Source: Shinisaurus crocodilurus (taxonomy: Eukaryota > Chordata > Lepidosauria > Squamata > Shinisauridae). Taken from it: a stretch of 64,000 nt of DNA. Under the pieces are notes generated by a model. It made no database searches and was not told where the DNA came from. It saw only the letters and a program-made list of their open reading frames with translations. The stretch is taken from contig CM037879.1 of assembly GCA_021292165.1 (NCBI GenBank), forward strand, positions 38,718,339-38,782,338, in the 5' to 3' direction. Shown here piece by piece: positions 34,801 through 49,232 of this stretch. Numbering within the stretch: the first letter of the stretch is position 1; each line of letters opens with the position of its first letter. A program made the position numbers and the translations under genes.

Positions 34801-37800
34801 CCTTTTGTCCATCTAGCTTAGTAATGTCCACTCAAACTGGCAGTGCCTCTCCAGGCAGAGGTCTTTCACATCACTTGCTACCTGAACTGGAGATGGCAGG
34901 GACTGAACCTGGGACCTTTTGCATTTACAGTCATGCCTTGGATTGAGAGCATAATTCGTTCCGGAAACTTGCTTGTAATCCAAAACACTCTTATATCAAA
35001 ACAAAATCCCCCCCAAAAAATTTGTACAGAGATTTTTAATTTAAGCCGTACTACAATACTTGTATTGCAAGACGACGCTTGTATATCAAGTAAATAAATA
35101 AATAAATAAATATTAAAAAATTTGCTTGTCTTGCAAAACGCTCTCAAACCAAGTTACTTGTAATCCAAGGTATTACTTTATTTATTTATTTATTTATTTA
35201 TTATATTTATACCCTGCCTTTCTTCCTGCAAGGAACCCAAGGCGGCTTACATAATCCTCCTCCTCCTCCTCTCCATTTTACCCTCACAACAACCCTGTGA
35301 GGTAGGTTAAGCTGAGAGTCAGTGACTGGCCCAAAGTCACCCAGTGAGCTTCATGGCCGAGCGGGGACTAGAACCCGGATCTCCCGAGTCCCAGTCCAAC
35401 ACTCTAACCACTATGCCACACTGGCAAGACAAGTGCCCTGTCACTGAGCCATGAGTGCCCTAGAAGCATATTGGTACATCTGAAGAAATCAGCACCAATT
35501 TCTATGCATGGATGAATGTAGAAAATATCTGTACATTAGAGCCTTGACTACTAAAGGCTGCACCACTGAAAGGGAAAATAATACACATTCTTCTAGCATG
35601 GGCAAGGTTATAACATGTAGAAAATTATCTTTCTGAGATTTATTTATTTATTTTTGCTATATAGGGCAGCCTGTGCATGGCACACATAAATAAATAAATA
35701 CCTGGGGAGTGGAATTTCACCTCATAAAAAAGAAAAAGAAAAAAAGAGGCTTACCGGGCATTCATCTTTTACTTCTGCAAGGCGTGTTCTGTGCTTTCGT
35801 CCTAAATGAATAATTTTCTTCCAGGTATAGTAGTATTCCACGCATTGTGCCACTGTTTTAGACTTCACCTACAATTAAACATTAATTCAGATATTGCACC
35901 ATCACAATACTACTGTGTAGCGTTCAATATCCATATGCACAAAAACCTTAATCACCCATGCTTTGGTTAATAGGATGCATTTTGTCAGAACTTTAGAGGT
36001 TGGATGAAGTATAAATAGTGTAAATTGGACTTTGGATCTTACAGAAGACTTTTTTCCCCTCCCCCAACATACACACAACTCATTTATTTCTTGCCTGTCC
36101 TCCATGGAGCTCTGGCTAGCATGATGGGTGTGTGTGTGTTATCCTGTTTTTATCTCACAATAACCACCCCCTGAAGGAGGTCAGGCTGAGGGAGAGTGAC
36201 TGGCTCAAATACCCCCAGTGGGCTTCATGGGGGAGACAGGAATATGAACCACGGTCTCCCAATCCAACGTGTGTGCGCAGACAGACTGAGAGTCTCTCTT
36301 TCTCTCTCTCTTCCTGTCACCAATTTTTGTTCACTCTAACTTAAGTAACTAATTCATGCCCAATCTGACAGGCATAGTAAAAATAAAATAAACTGTCGGG
36401 GTTCTCTCATTACTCAAATGTGTTAAATTCTCCTTTCAGATGATGACCTCTGGAATTAACCTAGCTGCTGAATAATAAAGCAGCTGGTAACCACTAAATC
36501 AGAAATGCCAGTCCAAAGAACAGAAAAGAACATCTTACCATTTTCTGTACCAAAATAAAATCTTTGCTGTATGTGGACAGTGCTTTGTTGAACAGTTTTT
36601 TTTCAGCGGGTGTCCACTGGTCTGAACCTGAAGTAAACAAACAGGCAAGAGCCACATATATATTTCTTGTCAACTGAACAACACTCTTTTCTCAGCACTT
36701 AGCCGATGGCACCTGACAGGTGTGTTCCTTCCATGGATACATCCAGTGACCAAGGATCACACATAGACCTAGCATGTACCCTTTACCCATCTATTGAGTG
36801 ACTTACCAGCATAGTGATAATTTGCCAGAGAATGTGATTTTGCTCTTGTTGGTTTCAGCAAAAGAAGCATCTCCAGAGCAACCTGAAGGACAAAAGGACA
36901 AAATAAACCACACAGAACTGTAAACAATCTGCTTTTAATCACTACAATTCTTTTAAATAACTAGTTTATTAAAACATTCAGTTTTCCATTTTTCTTTTCC
37001 AACTAACATTCAACATTCCAGAGTTGCTCCCTTAGTTGCTTTTTTTAAGGTTGCAATCCTATGCACACTTGCCTGGGACTAAATCCCATGGAACACAGCG
37101 GAAATTTCTTCTGAGTAAACATGCATAGGATTGCACTGTTAATTACTACTAGCTGTTAGCTGTCTTGAACTTTGTTCTAAAGAAAGGCAGGATATGCATT
37201 TTTAAAATAAACAAACTACTAGAAACAATACAGTAAGGGCACAATCCTATGCATGTTTAGATGGAGAAAAGGCCTATAACTCCCAGCATGCCCCAGCCAG
37301 CCATGCTGGCTGGAGCATACTGGGAGTTGTAGGCCTTTTCTCCATCATCTAAACGTGCATAGGATTGCTCCTTAAAGGTTTTAGCAAAGCAAGGGGATAG
37401 ATGCCCAACACTGCTGTAAATTGAAGTTATGTTCTCATAGTTATTTAAAAAGCTACCTTAAGTCCAATCTCCTCATGCAACCTTGTTATTTTTAACATGT
37501 TATGAAAGCAAAGGTGAAAGAACTTATCTTACCATAATATCCCCTTTAGCTTCAAAGAGAGAATGCAAACCATATTCTAGATTGGTTCCACCACCAGTTA
37601 GTACACTTGAACAACACATATTTAAGAAGTTGGTCACTGTGTGAAGAAAAATCCAAAATGGTATTGTCAAACACATCCATTCAGCCTGTCAGTGAGTACA
37701 CAAATCTGGAAAAAAGGGTCATTGGGCGATATAGAAATGTAATAAATAAACAAACAAACACGAAGGGCCAGTTCACATGAACCATGGTGGCTTATTTTCT

Positions 37801-39854
37801 CTGCTATGCATGTTGGCCAGATCTGCCTACTTACCCTCGCTGGTGCAGCTTGCCGTATTGTCCAAACCTGAGATGGGGGGGGCGGCAGCAACCCTCAAGT
37901 AACCCAACAACAGCCCATGGGTTATTTCAAGGTTGCTGCCCCCTTAAACAAGCCATGCCACCCAGGTTTGGACAACACAGCATGCCACACCAGCAAGGGT
38001 AATTTGGCAAATCCAGCCGGCACACAGAGGAGGGGAAATAAGCCACCATGGCTTATTTCCCTCAGTGTGATCGTATGAACTGGGTCACTGATTCAAATTC
38101 TAATAAGCTTGGATTCTTCTTCTGAGGACATTGGGGCAGAACACCAGGCAAAATATTAGAGGGGAAGAATAAATACATATCTATGTGGAAATGTACCAAG
38201 CCAGCTTGATTTTAAAGAAAAACCGGGGCGGGGGGGATGTTTTAAAACAGAAGAGACAGAATGATGATCAGGATAAAGGACATTGTGAGATGTTAGCCTA
38301 CATAGATGTACGGTAAATCATGTGAAGGTTAGTACCCACTTAATGAAGCAATTACTTTTACACTATAAAACACAGAAGTAGAATGATAAACAGGGACAGA
38401 ACACATAATGGACAAGTACAGTGCACATACTGTTTGAGATAAATTCAAGCTCAAATCATGCCCAAGAACAAGCTGATGTAGATAAATGTATTTAACCAGC
38501 CCAAGCCACCAGTGGGGTTGTTACAGACCTCAGCGGCTGTTAGGAATATATTAAAAACTTTGTTTAGCACATTTGGAGCATCTCTTACTCTATGTAGTCT
38601 TGAACAATTACAGGGTCAGTTGTCCTGTGGTGTTTCATACCCACTTTTTTTTTTTTTAATGTATGTTTAATTTATTAAACTATCAGGAATCTGACTAACT
38701 CCTATTGATATTAGTAGGAAACTGAAACTACCAAACACTTAAGCTAATTCTATCCTCAGTAACTTCTCAAAACAGGGTAGAGAAAATAACTTCACATTTT
38801 GCTTGTATCATAAATTCTATTTGTTGTGGAAGTAGATTTTTTTCTCTTTTTGTAATTTTTTCCTGTACAGTTGTGTGCATAGATTAAAAAAACCTTTTAC
38901 AATGGACTACGTAAGTCCTTTGGACTCCAAGAGTAAACTTTTCCCTAGCGGGTTTATCTGCTCCAAGTTTGCATTATCTTGACAAAGCAGTTAACACTCT
39001 CATAGTGCAAAATTGCAACAATGTATTCTTTAAAAAAATATATTTTTATTTAAAGTTTTTCAAACAATATATAAAACAATTAAAATAACATACATACAAC
39101 TTATATAGAGCTCCCATCACCACGGGACCAAAGGATACTTTCTATCTCTATAATCCATTATTATTCATCATTCCAAAAATACAACATATCTTGACATGGC
39201 ATGTGCTCCCTTTCTCCTTATTTAAAACAAAATCTAAAAATAATCCCCAAATATCCTTAAAATTATTTTTCTTAAGTTGTCCCTTTTTACATTTGATACG
39301 TTAACTTGTCATTTAAAGCAATATCCCACACCTCCTTATACCAATCAACAATTAAAAATTCATGTTGAACTTTCAATTTCCTTGCTATCATTAATCTTCC
39401 TGCCATTAACAATTTACAATTAATTATTTTGTATCTTGAAAACAAATAATTTTCTCAAGTTATTGATAACAATGCTAATTTTGGGCAGACCTCTAAATTA
39501 ATACCAATAATTTTTGATATTTCTACAAAAAAAAATTCCAAAAATTCCAGTACGTTTTTACAACTCCACCACATATGAGCACAGGTGCCTAGCTCCTGGC
39601 ACCCTCTCCAACACAATGCTGAACAATTACTGTCTATTCGATTTAATCTCACCAGAGTCAGATACCACCTCCAAATAAGTTTATAAAAGTTCTTTTATCC
39701 TTATTGACATATTTTTCAATATTTGTCTTTCCCATATATTTTTCCACCCTTCATTCGAAATCTCATCCTTAAATTCCTTATCCCAAACTATCTTAAGACT
39801 GTCATTTTGTTCTTCACCTTTTTGTATCATTGTATATAGGTATCTCCTTTGTTA

Positions 39855-39910
<56 letters not shown>

Positions 39911-42900
39911 TTATATTTATTTATCGCCCATCTGGCCGGCAACCGGCCACCCTGGGCGATGTACATACAATAAAATACATTTAAAACAATTTAAAATTTT
40001 AAAATCTTAACCCACCCCATATTCCCGCCTGAATAACCAGGTTTTTAATGAGCGACGGAAGCTCAGCAGAGAGGGGGCATGGCGGAGGTTACTCGGGAGA
40101 GAGTTCCACAGTACGGGGGCCACCACAGAAAAGGCCCTCTTCCTCGTCCCCACCAGTCTAGCTGCTCTGGCTGAAGGGACAAGGAGAAGGCCATCCGTGG
40201 CAGATCTTGTTGAGTGGCCCAATTGGTGTTGCTGGAGACGCTCCTTGAGATAGACTGGACCGGAGCCGTATAGGGTTTTAAAGGTCAAAACCAACACCTT
40301 GAATTCGGCTCGGCAAGCAGCTGGTAGCCAGTGCAAATCCTTCAGCACTGGCGTGATGTGATCCCGTCGGCGGCTGCCCCTTAACCAGGCGAGCCGCTGC
40401 GTTCTGTACCAGCTGTAGCTTCCGAACCGTCTTCAAGGGTAACCCCACGTAGAGCGCATTACAGTAGTCTAGGCGAGAGGAGACCAAGGCATGAACCACT
40501 GATGCAAGTAGGTGATTAGGAAGGCAGGGGCGCAGCTGCCGTATCAGATGGAGTTGATACAGCGCCGCCCGGCTCACAGCTGACACCTGAGCCTCCATGG
40601 ACAGCTGGGAGTCTAGAATGACCTCTTGATGAAGTATTCCCATCTACAAGTTCTCTGAACAACCCCCTTTTCAAAACCAATTAATTCCCTTTCATGCTCC
40701 ATTTTCCTCTTCCATTTCTTTGACCACTGACCCAATTGCATTAAATTTAACCAGGAAATTCTTCCTAATCCAGCCATTTCAATTATTTGTTGCCTAGTCT
40801 CCATTTTTTCCACCTAATCCATTAATTTGATGACCTTTCCCCCCTGAATATACCTTCCAGTTCCAGATGTCTTACATTTTCAGGGAAATCCTCCATAGCC
40901 ATCACTAGAGTTAATGGGGATATCTCCGGTATAAATATTTTCCAAATCTCTAACATAGTTTTTAGCAACAACGTATTCTTACTGGTAATGTTATCCTGAA
41001 GGGGGAAAAAACCCTTCAGTACATTGGGGTACATTAGGCTTTTAAGTCAACATTATGGGATCCAATGTACCACACTCATTTTTGTTTTAGTGTGCTTCCA
41101 TATGACGCTTTCATTGTGCAATCACTTTGCCTTAAACATGGAATTTTACAGGAGAGTCCAGAGACGTCATTGTCGTCTTCCATTTGCAACCTTCTTGTAT
41201 TTTCCCCATTGTTTCTTCTGTCTTTTTTCTTAACACAGAAAATCCATTAAGGACGAAAAGATGGACCAGTTGCACCATGCCTTTGTCGGAGCTGGAAGCA
41301 CCCTCAGACTATGGGTTGGAGCCAGACTTGTCCCTCCGAGAACGGAAGAGCTCCTTCCACTGCAGAGGGAACCAGGATGCAGTGGCGTTTTCTTGCTGGA
41401 GGAAGGATATGGGGTACTGATTTTCTCCAATTCCCCTTTCCCCTGCAGCCCCAGATCACATGCTGCTCCACAGGGACCCCAACCCTCTGGAACTGTGTGG
41501 GCGGTGGCACTGGGGGAAGGGGAAACTGGAAGAAATTGCCTCCCCATTCCCTTTCTCCCCATTTAGTGAACCTCTGCCGAGCACAAGTCTGAATGCAGCC
41601 CTATGTTTCTGGCATGTGATACAGTAAAATATATTTTGTTAAATGTTAAACTGGAACAATTTAGGAATCAAACTTTATTTCTAGCTAGGTATTTAACAAG
41701 GTCTGTTGAACTCAAATGACAGATTGCTACTGTTTAAAAATAAAAAAACATGTGTAGGTTAAAAATAAAAACTCCATCCTAAGGGGGAAAACACATTACC
41801 TCTTTGTTGGAAAGCTTTGTCTTCCAGTTCTGGCCATGGTTTCCAAACTAAAGTTGCTTTGTGATCCTCTTTCCCCACTGATGCAATGTCTTTAAGTTCA
41901 GGGATATCAGCCTGGAATCTTGATCCAATATTGATACGCCTGAAAAAAGAAAAGAAATGCACAGCATTAAAAGACACAGGTCCAATGCAGGATGTACAGT
42001 CTGTGAGATGCAAGGTCTGAAGAATAAAGTAAGAGGCTTGAGGAAACAAAGGAGGCTTGAGGAAGCAAAGGAAGGGACAAGACAGAGAGCAGAAGAAGGT
42101 GGAAAAGCTAAGGACTCCAAAAGTGGTTTAAAATGAACTTTTTTTTTTGTTGAGGAAGCAAGGAAGCTGAGTGGATTATGTGGTGTTCTTCACCAGAGAA
42201 TAATGTAACTACCTTTCCTGGGAAGAAGGTTTCCTTGCTGTGCTCTTAGGTAGGATCTACACTGGAGTCCCTATCGCTTGTGAGCCATTGCTGTGCTGGT
42301 ATTTTTTCAAAACGCAACTGTTGCTCTGAGGATGTACATTAATGAATACAGCATAGTTATCTTCTGTGTTTACAGTACGATCAAAGTGCCGCACACCAAT
42401 GCATAGTATTGTAACTGCAGAAGCAGGGAGAGTTCGAAAGGTCATATTTGTTTTATTGTTCACATTTATAGTGCAAGCACATGCCACAAGCCACAGTAGG
42501 GTGCTACAACTGTGGTAGCAACAATGGGAGGTCATGCTTCTGTTTAAGGTTGCTTTTATTTAAAAGTCCGGTAACTGTATGCACACCTTCATAGCTGTGA
42601 AGGAATATGGGATTAAAAATAAATTCTGTAGTTATTCACAGCTGTGCAGCTCTGTAGATATGCAGTGAAAAATCGCCTTAAAAAAAACACTGTGGGCATT
42701 GTGGGGAAAAGTCAAACGCAAGGAATATCTCAAATGGCAGTATGTTCCAGAGCACTTACTACAATTTTATAGCATGTATTTTCTTTAGTAGGATTGGTGG
42801 CCACTTCCTAGGCTTTGAGGACAATCAGAATTAAAAGCACTTCCAATTTTTGTTGCGTGTGGATTACTTACTATATTGCCCCTACTGACCTTAAGCCTAA

Positions 42901-44397
42901 CTACTGAAACAAATGCATATACTTTTTCCTGTTACTCTCGCTTCCATCCTCCTCTCCTCCCTATGGCGAATTTGAGATTGTAAACTGCTTGGGGCAGGGC
43001 CCTGTCTTCTTGTCTTACTCTGTAAAACACTATGCATGCTGATGCCATTACATTGATACTTAACATTGACCCAGTTCGCCTGTCACTCTGAGCAATTCCT
43101 AAGTTGTTTAACCCAGGAATTGCAGGACGAGCAGAATGTGCAAGCTGCACACATCCATTTCTGATTTCAATTCTGATTTATGTTCAAACCCAGAAATTCT
43201 TGGTTGCTTATGGGTTAAACAACCCAGAGTTAACCCAACAACATACTATGGGTAACTATTGGGTTAACTCTGGATTGTTTAAGCCATGAACAACCCAGAA
43301 TGTCCAGATTCGGACATCACAAAACCCAAGAATGGGGTGTTCCTGGGTTGTTAATTGAAATCGGAGGTAGCACACATGTGGCTCACATACTCTGCAATTC
43401 CAACCCAGGAAGTGGCCAGAGTGACATGCTAACCGGGTGACTATATCCTTGCCTCAACAATAGCCTCAATAGCATTGAATGCTTACAGTACAATTGTACT
43501 GTAATTGTGCTTACAGTACAATTGTATATCTATTTCTCTATCTTGGCAGCTATATCTTGGCAGTATATCATTTTCTCTATCTTGGCAGCTATCTTTCTGT
43601 TACAGCTAACATCGACAGTGAAATCCAGCATCGTCTGAGCTCCGCAAGTGCCGCTTTTTCTCGAATGAAACATAGTGTTCGAGGATCGGGATATTTGTAA
43701 GAAGACCAAAACACTGGTTTATGAAGCCATTGTATTACCAACTTTATGGTATGCCTGCGAAACATGGACTATCTATAAATGTCACTTCCACCTCCTTGAA
43801 AGATTTCATCAACGTTGCCTCCGGAAAATCCTGCAAATTACTTGGGAAGATAGGCGAACAAATGTCAGTGTACTGGAAGAAGCAAAGACTACTAGCGTTG
43901 AAAAAATGATCCTTCAACGCCAACTTCAGTGGACCGGTCGGTCATGTTGTTCAAATGCCTGACTGCCGTCTCCCAAAGCAGTTACTTTATTCCCAACTCA
44001 AGGATGGAAACCGGAATATCGGTGGTCAATATAAGAGGTTTAAAGATGTTCTTAAGGCTAATCTAAAAAAATGCAATATAAACATCGAAAACTGGGAAGC
44101 TCTGGCCCATAAACGATCTAAATGGAGGTTGGCCTTTCACAAAGGATCCATGGACTTTGAAGAAGACCGAGTGCAAAGTGAAAGGGAGAAACGTGCTAAG
44201 CGAAAAGCACATCAAAGGAAACCTTTACAGGACCATCTTCCATCTGGTAACCTGTGTCCTCACTGTGGGAAGCTGTGTGGATCTAGAATTGGCCTCCACA
44301 GTCACTTACGGACCCATCGCTAGAGTCTACACAATCTTCTTTAGAATTTCCTCCTTTTATCCTGGAAGACAATCTTACTCGGTCACGAGTGATCGCC

Positions 44398-44431
<34 letters not shown>

Positions 44432-45298
44432 ATCTATTCAGAAGTAAGCCGAACTGAGTACAGTGGGACTTACTCCCAGGTAAGTTTCTATAGGTTGCAG
44501 ACTTAGAAAGCCAAGACATTCAGTGATAAAACTGTCTTAAGAATTAAGGCACAAAGTTAGGACAATTCAAATGTTAATAAGCACAGGCCTGTGGCTCACG
44601 CTGGCTCAGCTTGTCTGAGCATGGAAAGCTAAGCAGGGTCAGGCCTGGTTGTTACTTGGATGGGAGACCCCTCCTCTAGTTTCCTGCATTGAGCAGGGGG
44701 TTGGACTCGATAGCCTTGTAGGCTCCTTCCAACTCTATGATCTATGAATCTTTAAGGGGCAGTTCCAGTCCTAAAATTCTAGCTGTCTTGTGGATTTTTG
44801 AAGAGAAAGGTGGAATATAAATGTAACTACAACAAAATTGATTGTACACTGCCCAGAAATTCTAAATGGAATGAAGGGTGGTACAGAAATGTTTTAAATA
44901 AATAAAATAATAAAATTTAACTGTGACATGAGGCAGGAAGGGATTCCCATCTTGCTAAAACCTGCTTAATAACTAAGAGAAAATTGTGTTCTGAAGTCCA
45001 ATTAATATTATGTTTATATATAAACATTCACACACTCACACACACACACACACACTCACACACTAGCTGAAGGACCCGTTCTTTGAATGGATTAAAAAAC
45101 TGATTACTTTCTACCCTGTACTCTGAGTTCTTCAAAAAAACCTTTTCGCTCTCTTAAGGGTTTTTAAAGAAAGTTTTCACAACATAGTTTTTATTAATGA
45201 TCCATAAGTAACAACCATGCCAAATTTCGGCTTTCTAGCTTAACGGGGAAATAGGAGATAAATTGGTGAGTCAAGGCTCTCACTTTTCTATATATAGA

Positions 45299-45334
<36 letters not shown>

Positions 45335-48300
45335 GCCAAATTCCAGGAATAAAAACCAACTGGACTAGATTGGATACCAAGTGATATCTGTATATATAAG
45401 AATAGCTCTTACGGTTCTATGTCAATTGTCTGTTCTCCAGGCCCAGGGGTCATGGAGACATTGCCTCCATCAACACTGTCTGAAAGAAAAAAACAAGATT
45501 GTGACTTTCTACATGCAGATAAGATTTCCCATCACTAGTGTATCTTTGTTCATTTCACACTTCTCTCCCTGCTATGCCTTCCAGGAAAGCTTAACAGAAA
45601 ACAAAATTAAACAGGGACAAATAAGGAACAAGCTGCAGCCATGGTGTTAGACCACACGCTTTGTATGCGCATGGTCCAAGGTTCAATCTCTGGCCTTTCC
45701 AGTTAAAAGGATTAAGTGGCAGGTGATGGGAAAGATCTGTGCCTGACCCCCTGGAACAACCTTCCCCAACCTGGTGCCCTCTAGATGTGCTGGACTGCAA
45801 TTCCCATCATCCCCAACCAATGTGCCCATTGTCAGGGATGATGGGAGCTGTAATCCAACACATCTGGTGGGTGACCACATTGCCTGCCCCTGGCATAGAC
45901 AATACTAAGCTAGATAAGATGAATGAGCTGACCAAGTATAAGGCATTTTTGTATTTTCAAATGTGTTTTTATATATGCATCCCACGTTCTTTGGAAACAA
46001 TTATTACCATGATCTTGGCACCTGAGACTACTTTTTAAGAATATTTCAGCTTAAGTGCCTAAAGAGACCACTCAAGGCCACAAGCAAGTGAATTTTCTTG
46101 CGAAATTAGGGGGGCAGGAGTTGTTTTAGAAGGGAACTGAAACCTGTGCCAGTTTGAAGGACAGAGTTCCTTGCTTCAACTTATTCCACTACAAATGAAT
46201 GGAAGTTCTCCAAAGGGAACAATGCATGTTTGTCCCCTTAAGCCTTTTGTGAATTCATTATCTCGCTCCCCACCCCTCTACAGTCTCCTGGTTCAACTGA
46301 TAATGTGTACGCATGTGCGTGTGTGTGTGTACGCAGGGAATTCTTTAAAACTATTTCTTACACTTGTTGAATTTTTAAAGAGATGTGTGACATTAGGGGA
46401 TTCTTCTGAGAGAAGAACAAAGCTGAGTTGTTCCAGAATAATCCAAGATGTGAGAACACGGAATACTGTTCTACACACAACTTTCATCCAGCCAGTCCTC
46501 ATTACAAGCACTTAATAAAGTGCTGTTTCGATCTTCCTGACTCCTCAAATCTATGTGCACAGAATACTTTGGCTCACAGGTTCCTCCCAGTCCACATGCC
46601 TGATCAGGGGATAAGTGCAGAACCAGAGCAGGCTGTGTGAGTCTTAGAGACTGAACACACAATCAGCAACTCCGCATGATACATCTTTGTTGCCAGACTG
46701 TACCACATCAGGCTGTGCGAGGTACCAAATATTTGAAATATCCATTGTGTAAAAAACTTCAGAACTAGCATGTCAGGGAGAAGGCAAGGCTAGAACCTTT
46801 TGTCTAATGTGCTGGGTTTGATTGTGCAAACTGGGTTTTTTAAATGTGGGGGACCATTCGAACATTCTATCCCCCACCTGCAGCCCGAGGTGATACAGTC
46901 CAGCAACAGATACATTATGTGGGGCTACTGATCACAGAACTCCTCTGCTTGGCTGAATTCTCCAGGACAGTGCTCCAGGGCAGCACGTACCTGGACAGTT
47001 TCTGCATTCCCTCTTGGACACATCTGAGCAAGAGAGATGTTGCAATCCAGGTGAGAACGACACAGAAACCAGATGCAAGTGTTCCTTAAGCAGTGTAAAC
47101 CAACACTGTACTATACAAAAGTGAGGCAAACTGTCAGTGTGAATGTGATCTACGTTTATATAACATAACACAAAATACTTACTAGATCGACAGAGGAGTA
47201 CCCGAGGAGTGGGTGTCAGAGGAGTGAGCGGCAGCTGGGGGTGAGATGTACCATGAGAGGATGTGATAACACTGCTGAAGAGGCCCGATCCTTGGCGTAC
47301 CGGGCTGAGCATCGGAGGGGGAGTGTAAGGAGGAGGATCATGAATCCTGTCAAGCAGATGGTCTCCTAGGATGCGGGGAGAGCGAAGCTGGCTTTGGTAC
47401 AGTGTAGCGCCTGAGTGAGATACGCTGAGGTTGAAGGACGGAGATGGTATGAAGAGTGGTTCAGGTCTGTGGCGGTATTTCTTCTTGTCTTGAAAAGGTT
47501 TGAAGCCTTCTTCAGAGTTGGTGATGCTTTGGTGTTTTCTGTTGAGATCCTGAATGGACGTTTACAGCATTCAGATATTTTAGTTATCATGGGGGTGCAT
47601 TTAATTATATACCCGTTGCCCCAGCACTAGATTCTCAAACTGATGCAAAGACTTGGGCCAACTAATGAGCCCCGGAGATCCAGACATTTTGCTGCATGTA
47701 ACATCAATGAGGTTATACATCCATTCTTGTTACTTATTTACTGTTGGCAACTAAGCTAGAGGTAGCTAAAAGTGGAATTCATAGGAACATAGGAAGCTGC
47801 CTTATACTGAGTAAGACCATTGGTCTGTCTAGCCCAGTATTGTCAGAACTGACTGGCAGCAGCTCTCCAGAGTTTCAGGCAGGAGTTTTTCCAGCCATAC
47901 CTGGAGAAGCCGGGGATTGAACCTGGGACCTTCTGCATGCAAAGCATGTGCTTTCCTCAATTCAATGGTTTGTCGGAGTGTGGGATTATCTCCTGGCTGA
48001 GAAGATTATGCAGCAAATTCAAGTTAGCATGGGCAGAGCTAAACCAGAGACCTTCCTGCCGCCCCACTCACTGGGTATACAAGAGATCTTAATATATCAG
48101 CAACACAGCCCGAAAAATATAAAACTACCGTATATTAAAAGCCTTGTAATTTCAGCCCTCAGCTTAAGTTGCAGTTTACTTTCGCTATCAGACGTGTTCA
48201 CCAGGTCATTCCCTTATTTATCATTGGTCCGTAACTTGCTTTATTTACATGTATGACACTGATTCTATCTGTGCTGTAGATTTTGTTCCCTGCTTATCTT

Positions 48301-49197
48301 ATGTAAAAGGCTCTACTTTATTTTTTGCTACTGTCCAAACTTTTGCTGTTAAATTTGTTTCTTTTTTGAATTTTTTAATGTGAGATATTTTGTCAAAAAT
48401 TCTTTACAACTAAAAAGTTAAAAACAAAAAAACAACCCAACCCTAATGTGCCTCTGAGATAAAGGAATTATCCACTTTCCAGAAAACAAGGGCCAATAAA
48501 GGCCGAATGAGATGTGACCTAGAAGAAGATCTGTGAACATGATATCCCGTGGTTTTAAAAAGTGTGAACAGCAGCCATGTTGGGGACGGGGGGACGGGGA
48601 CGGGACTGGTACTGTGGTGCTGGGAGGGGGTATAACCTTTCTCCCCCAAGCTGTTTTCCCAATTAAAATGCCCTCAGCTGTTATTTGCCCTATAGGGCAA
48701 AACACAGGTATCTTGCCTATTGTACTTTTTGCCACATGGGGTAAATAACAGCTTGGTCTATATGTGTGTGCGCACACAATTTTCATTGCAAAAATTATGC
48801 AGGTTGGGTAAGGCCTGATGGAGACTTAAACCTTCATCTAATGCCTCCCATTGCACCTCTCCAATAATAAGAATAGCATAGTGTCCGTACCACAAATACT
48901 AATTTGTGGCAACCATGGAAGAAGCCTTGTCAGGGCATGTCCCAACATTAACATACCTGCATTTGTATTTTAATTACACTAGTATGTGTTCTAAATGGTG
49001 TGAAAAACTATCTTTATCTAGCTCAAAACAAAGTCCACTATCAAAGCAGGAGTGGCTAATCAAGCCCTTCACAACCATTTATCCTCAGGAGACAATATTA
49101 GCCAAAATGCACCCCTTCCATCTCAAGAAGAAAACAAACTGGTTTGAAGCAACAACACTAAAACAAGCACAAAGAACACTGACAGGCGATAAATCCC

Positions 49198-49232
<35 letters not shown>

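Larger units (their letters stand above)
34772..35465 (-). mobile_element. tRNA-Ala SINE interrupted by a mariner MITE and a second SINE
   Basis: Minus-strand tRNA-Ala SINE: tail ATAGGAAGCTGCCTTATACG at 34777, B-box side GAACCTGGGACCTTTTGCAT at 34904-34923. It breaks at 34926 and resumes around 35428 with AAGTGCCCTGTCACTGAGCC. Between them lie the mariner MITE (34928-35177) and the CORE-like SINE (35179-35425), giving three layers. Confidence 0.75.
39035..41010 (-). mobile_element. L1 LINE fragment, split by a second LINE
   Basis: Minus-strand translation of 39455-39652 gives [20 protein letters not shown], then HMWWSC, the L1 ORF2 C-terminal Cys motif region (CW-x-C, HMWW). Upstream frames at 40613-40820 and 40822-41034 read [20 protein letters not shown] and [11 protein letters not shown], also L1-like. 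The 39857-40640 insert separates the two parts. Several stops. Confidence 0.7.

Noticed and set aside
39857..39910. (ATC)n as a CRISPR-like or regulatory array
   Set aside because: It is a simple microsatellite at a LINE tail; there are no spacers.
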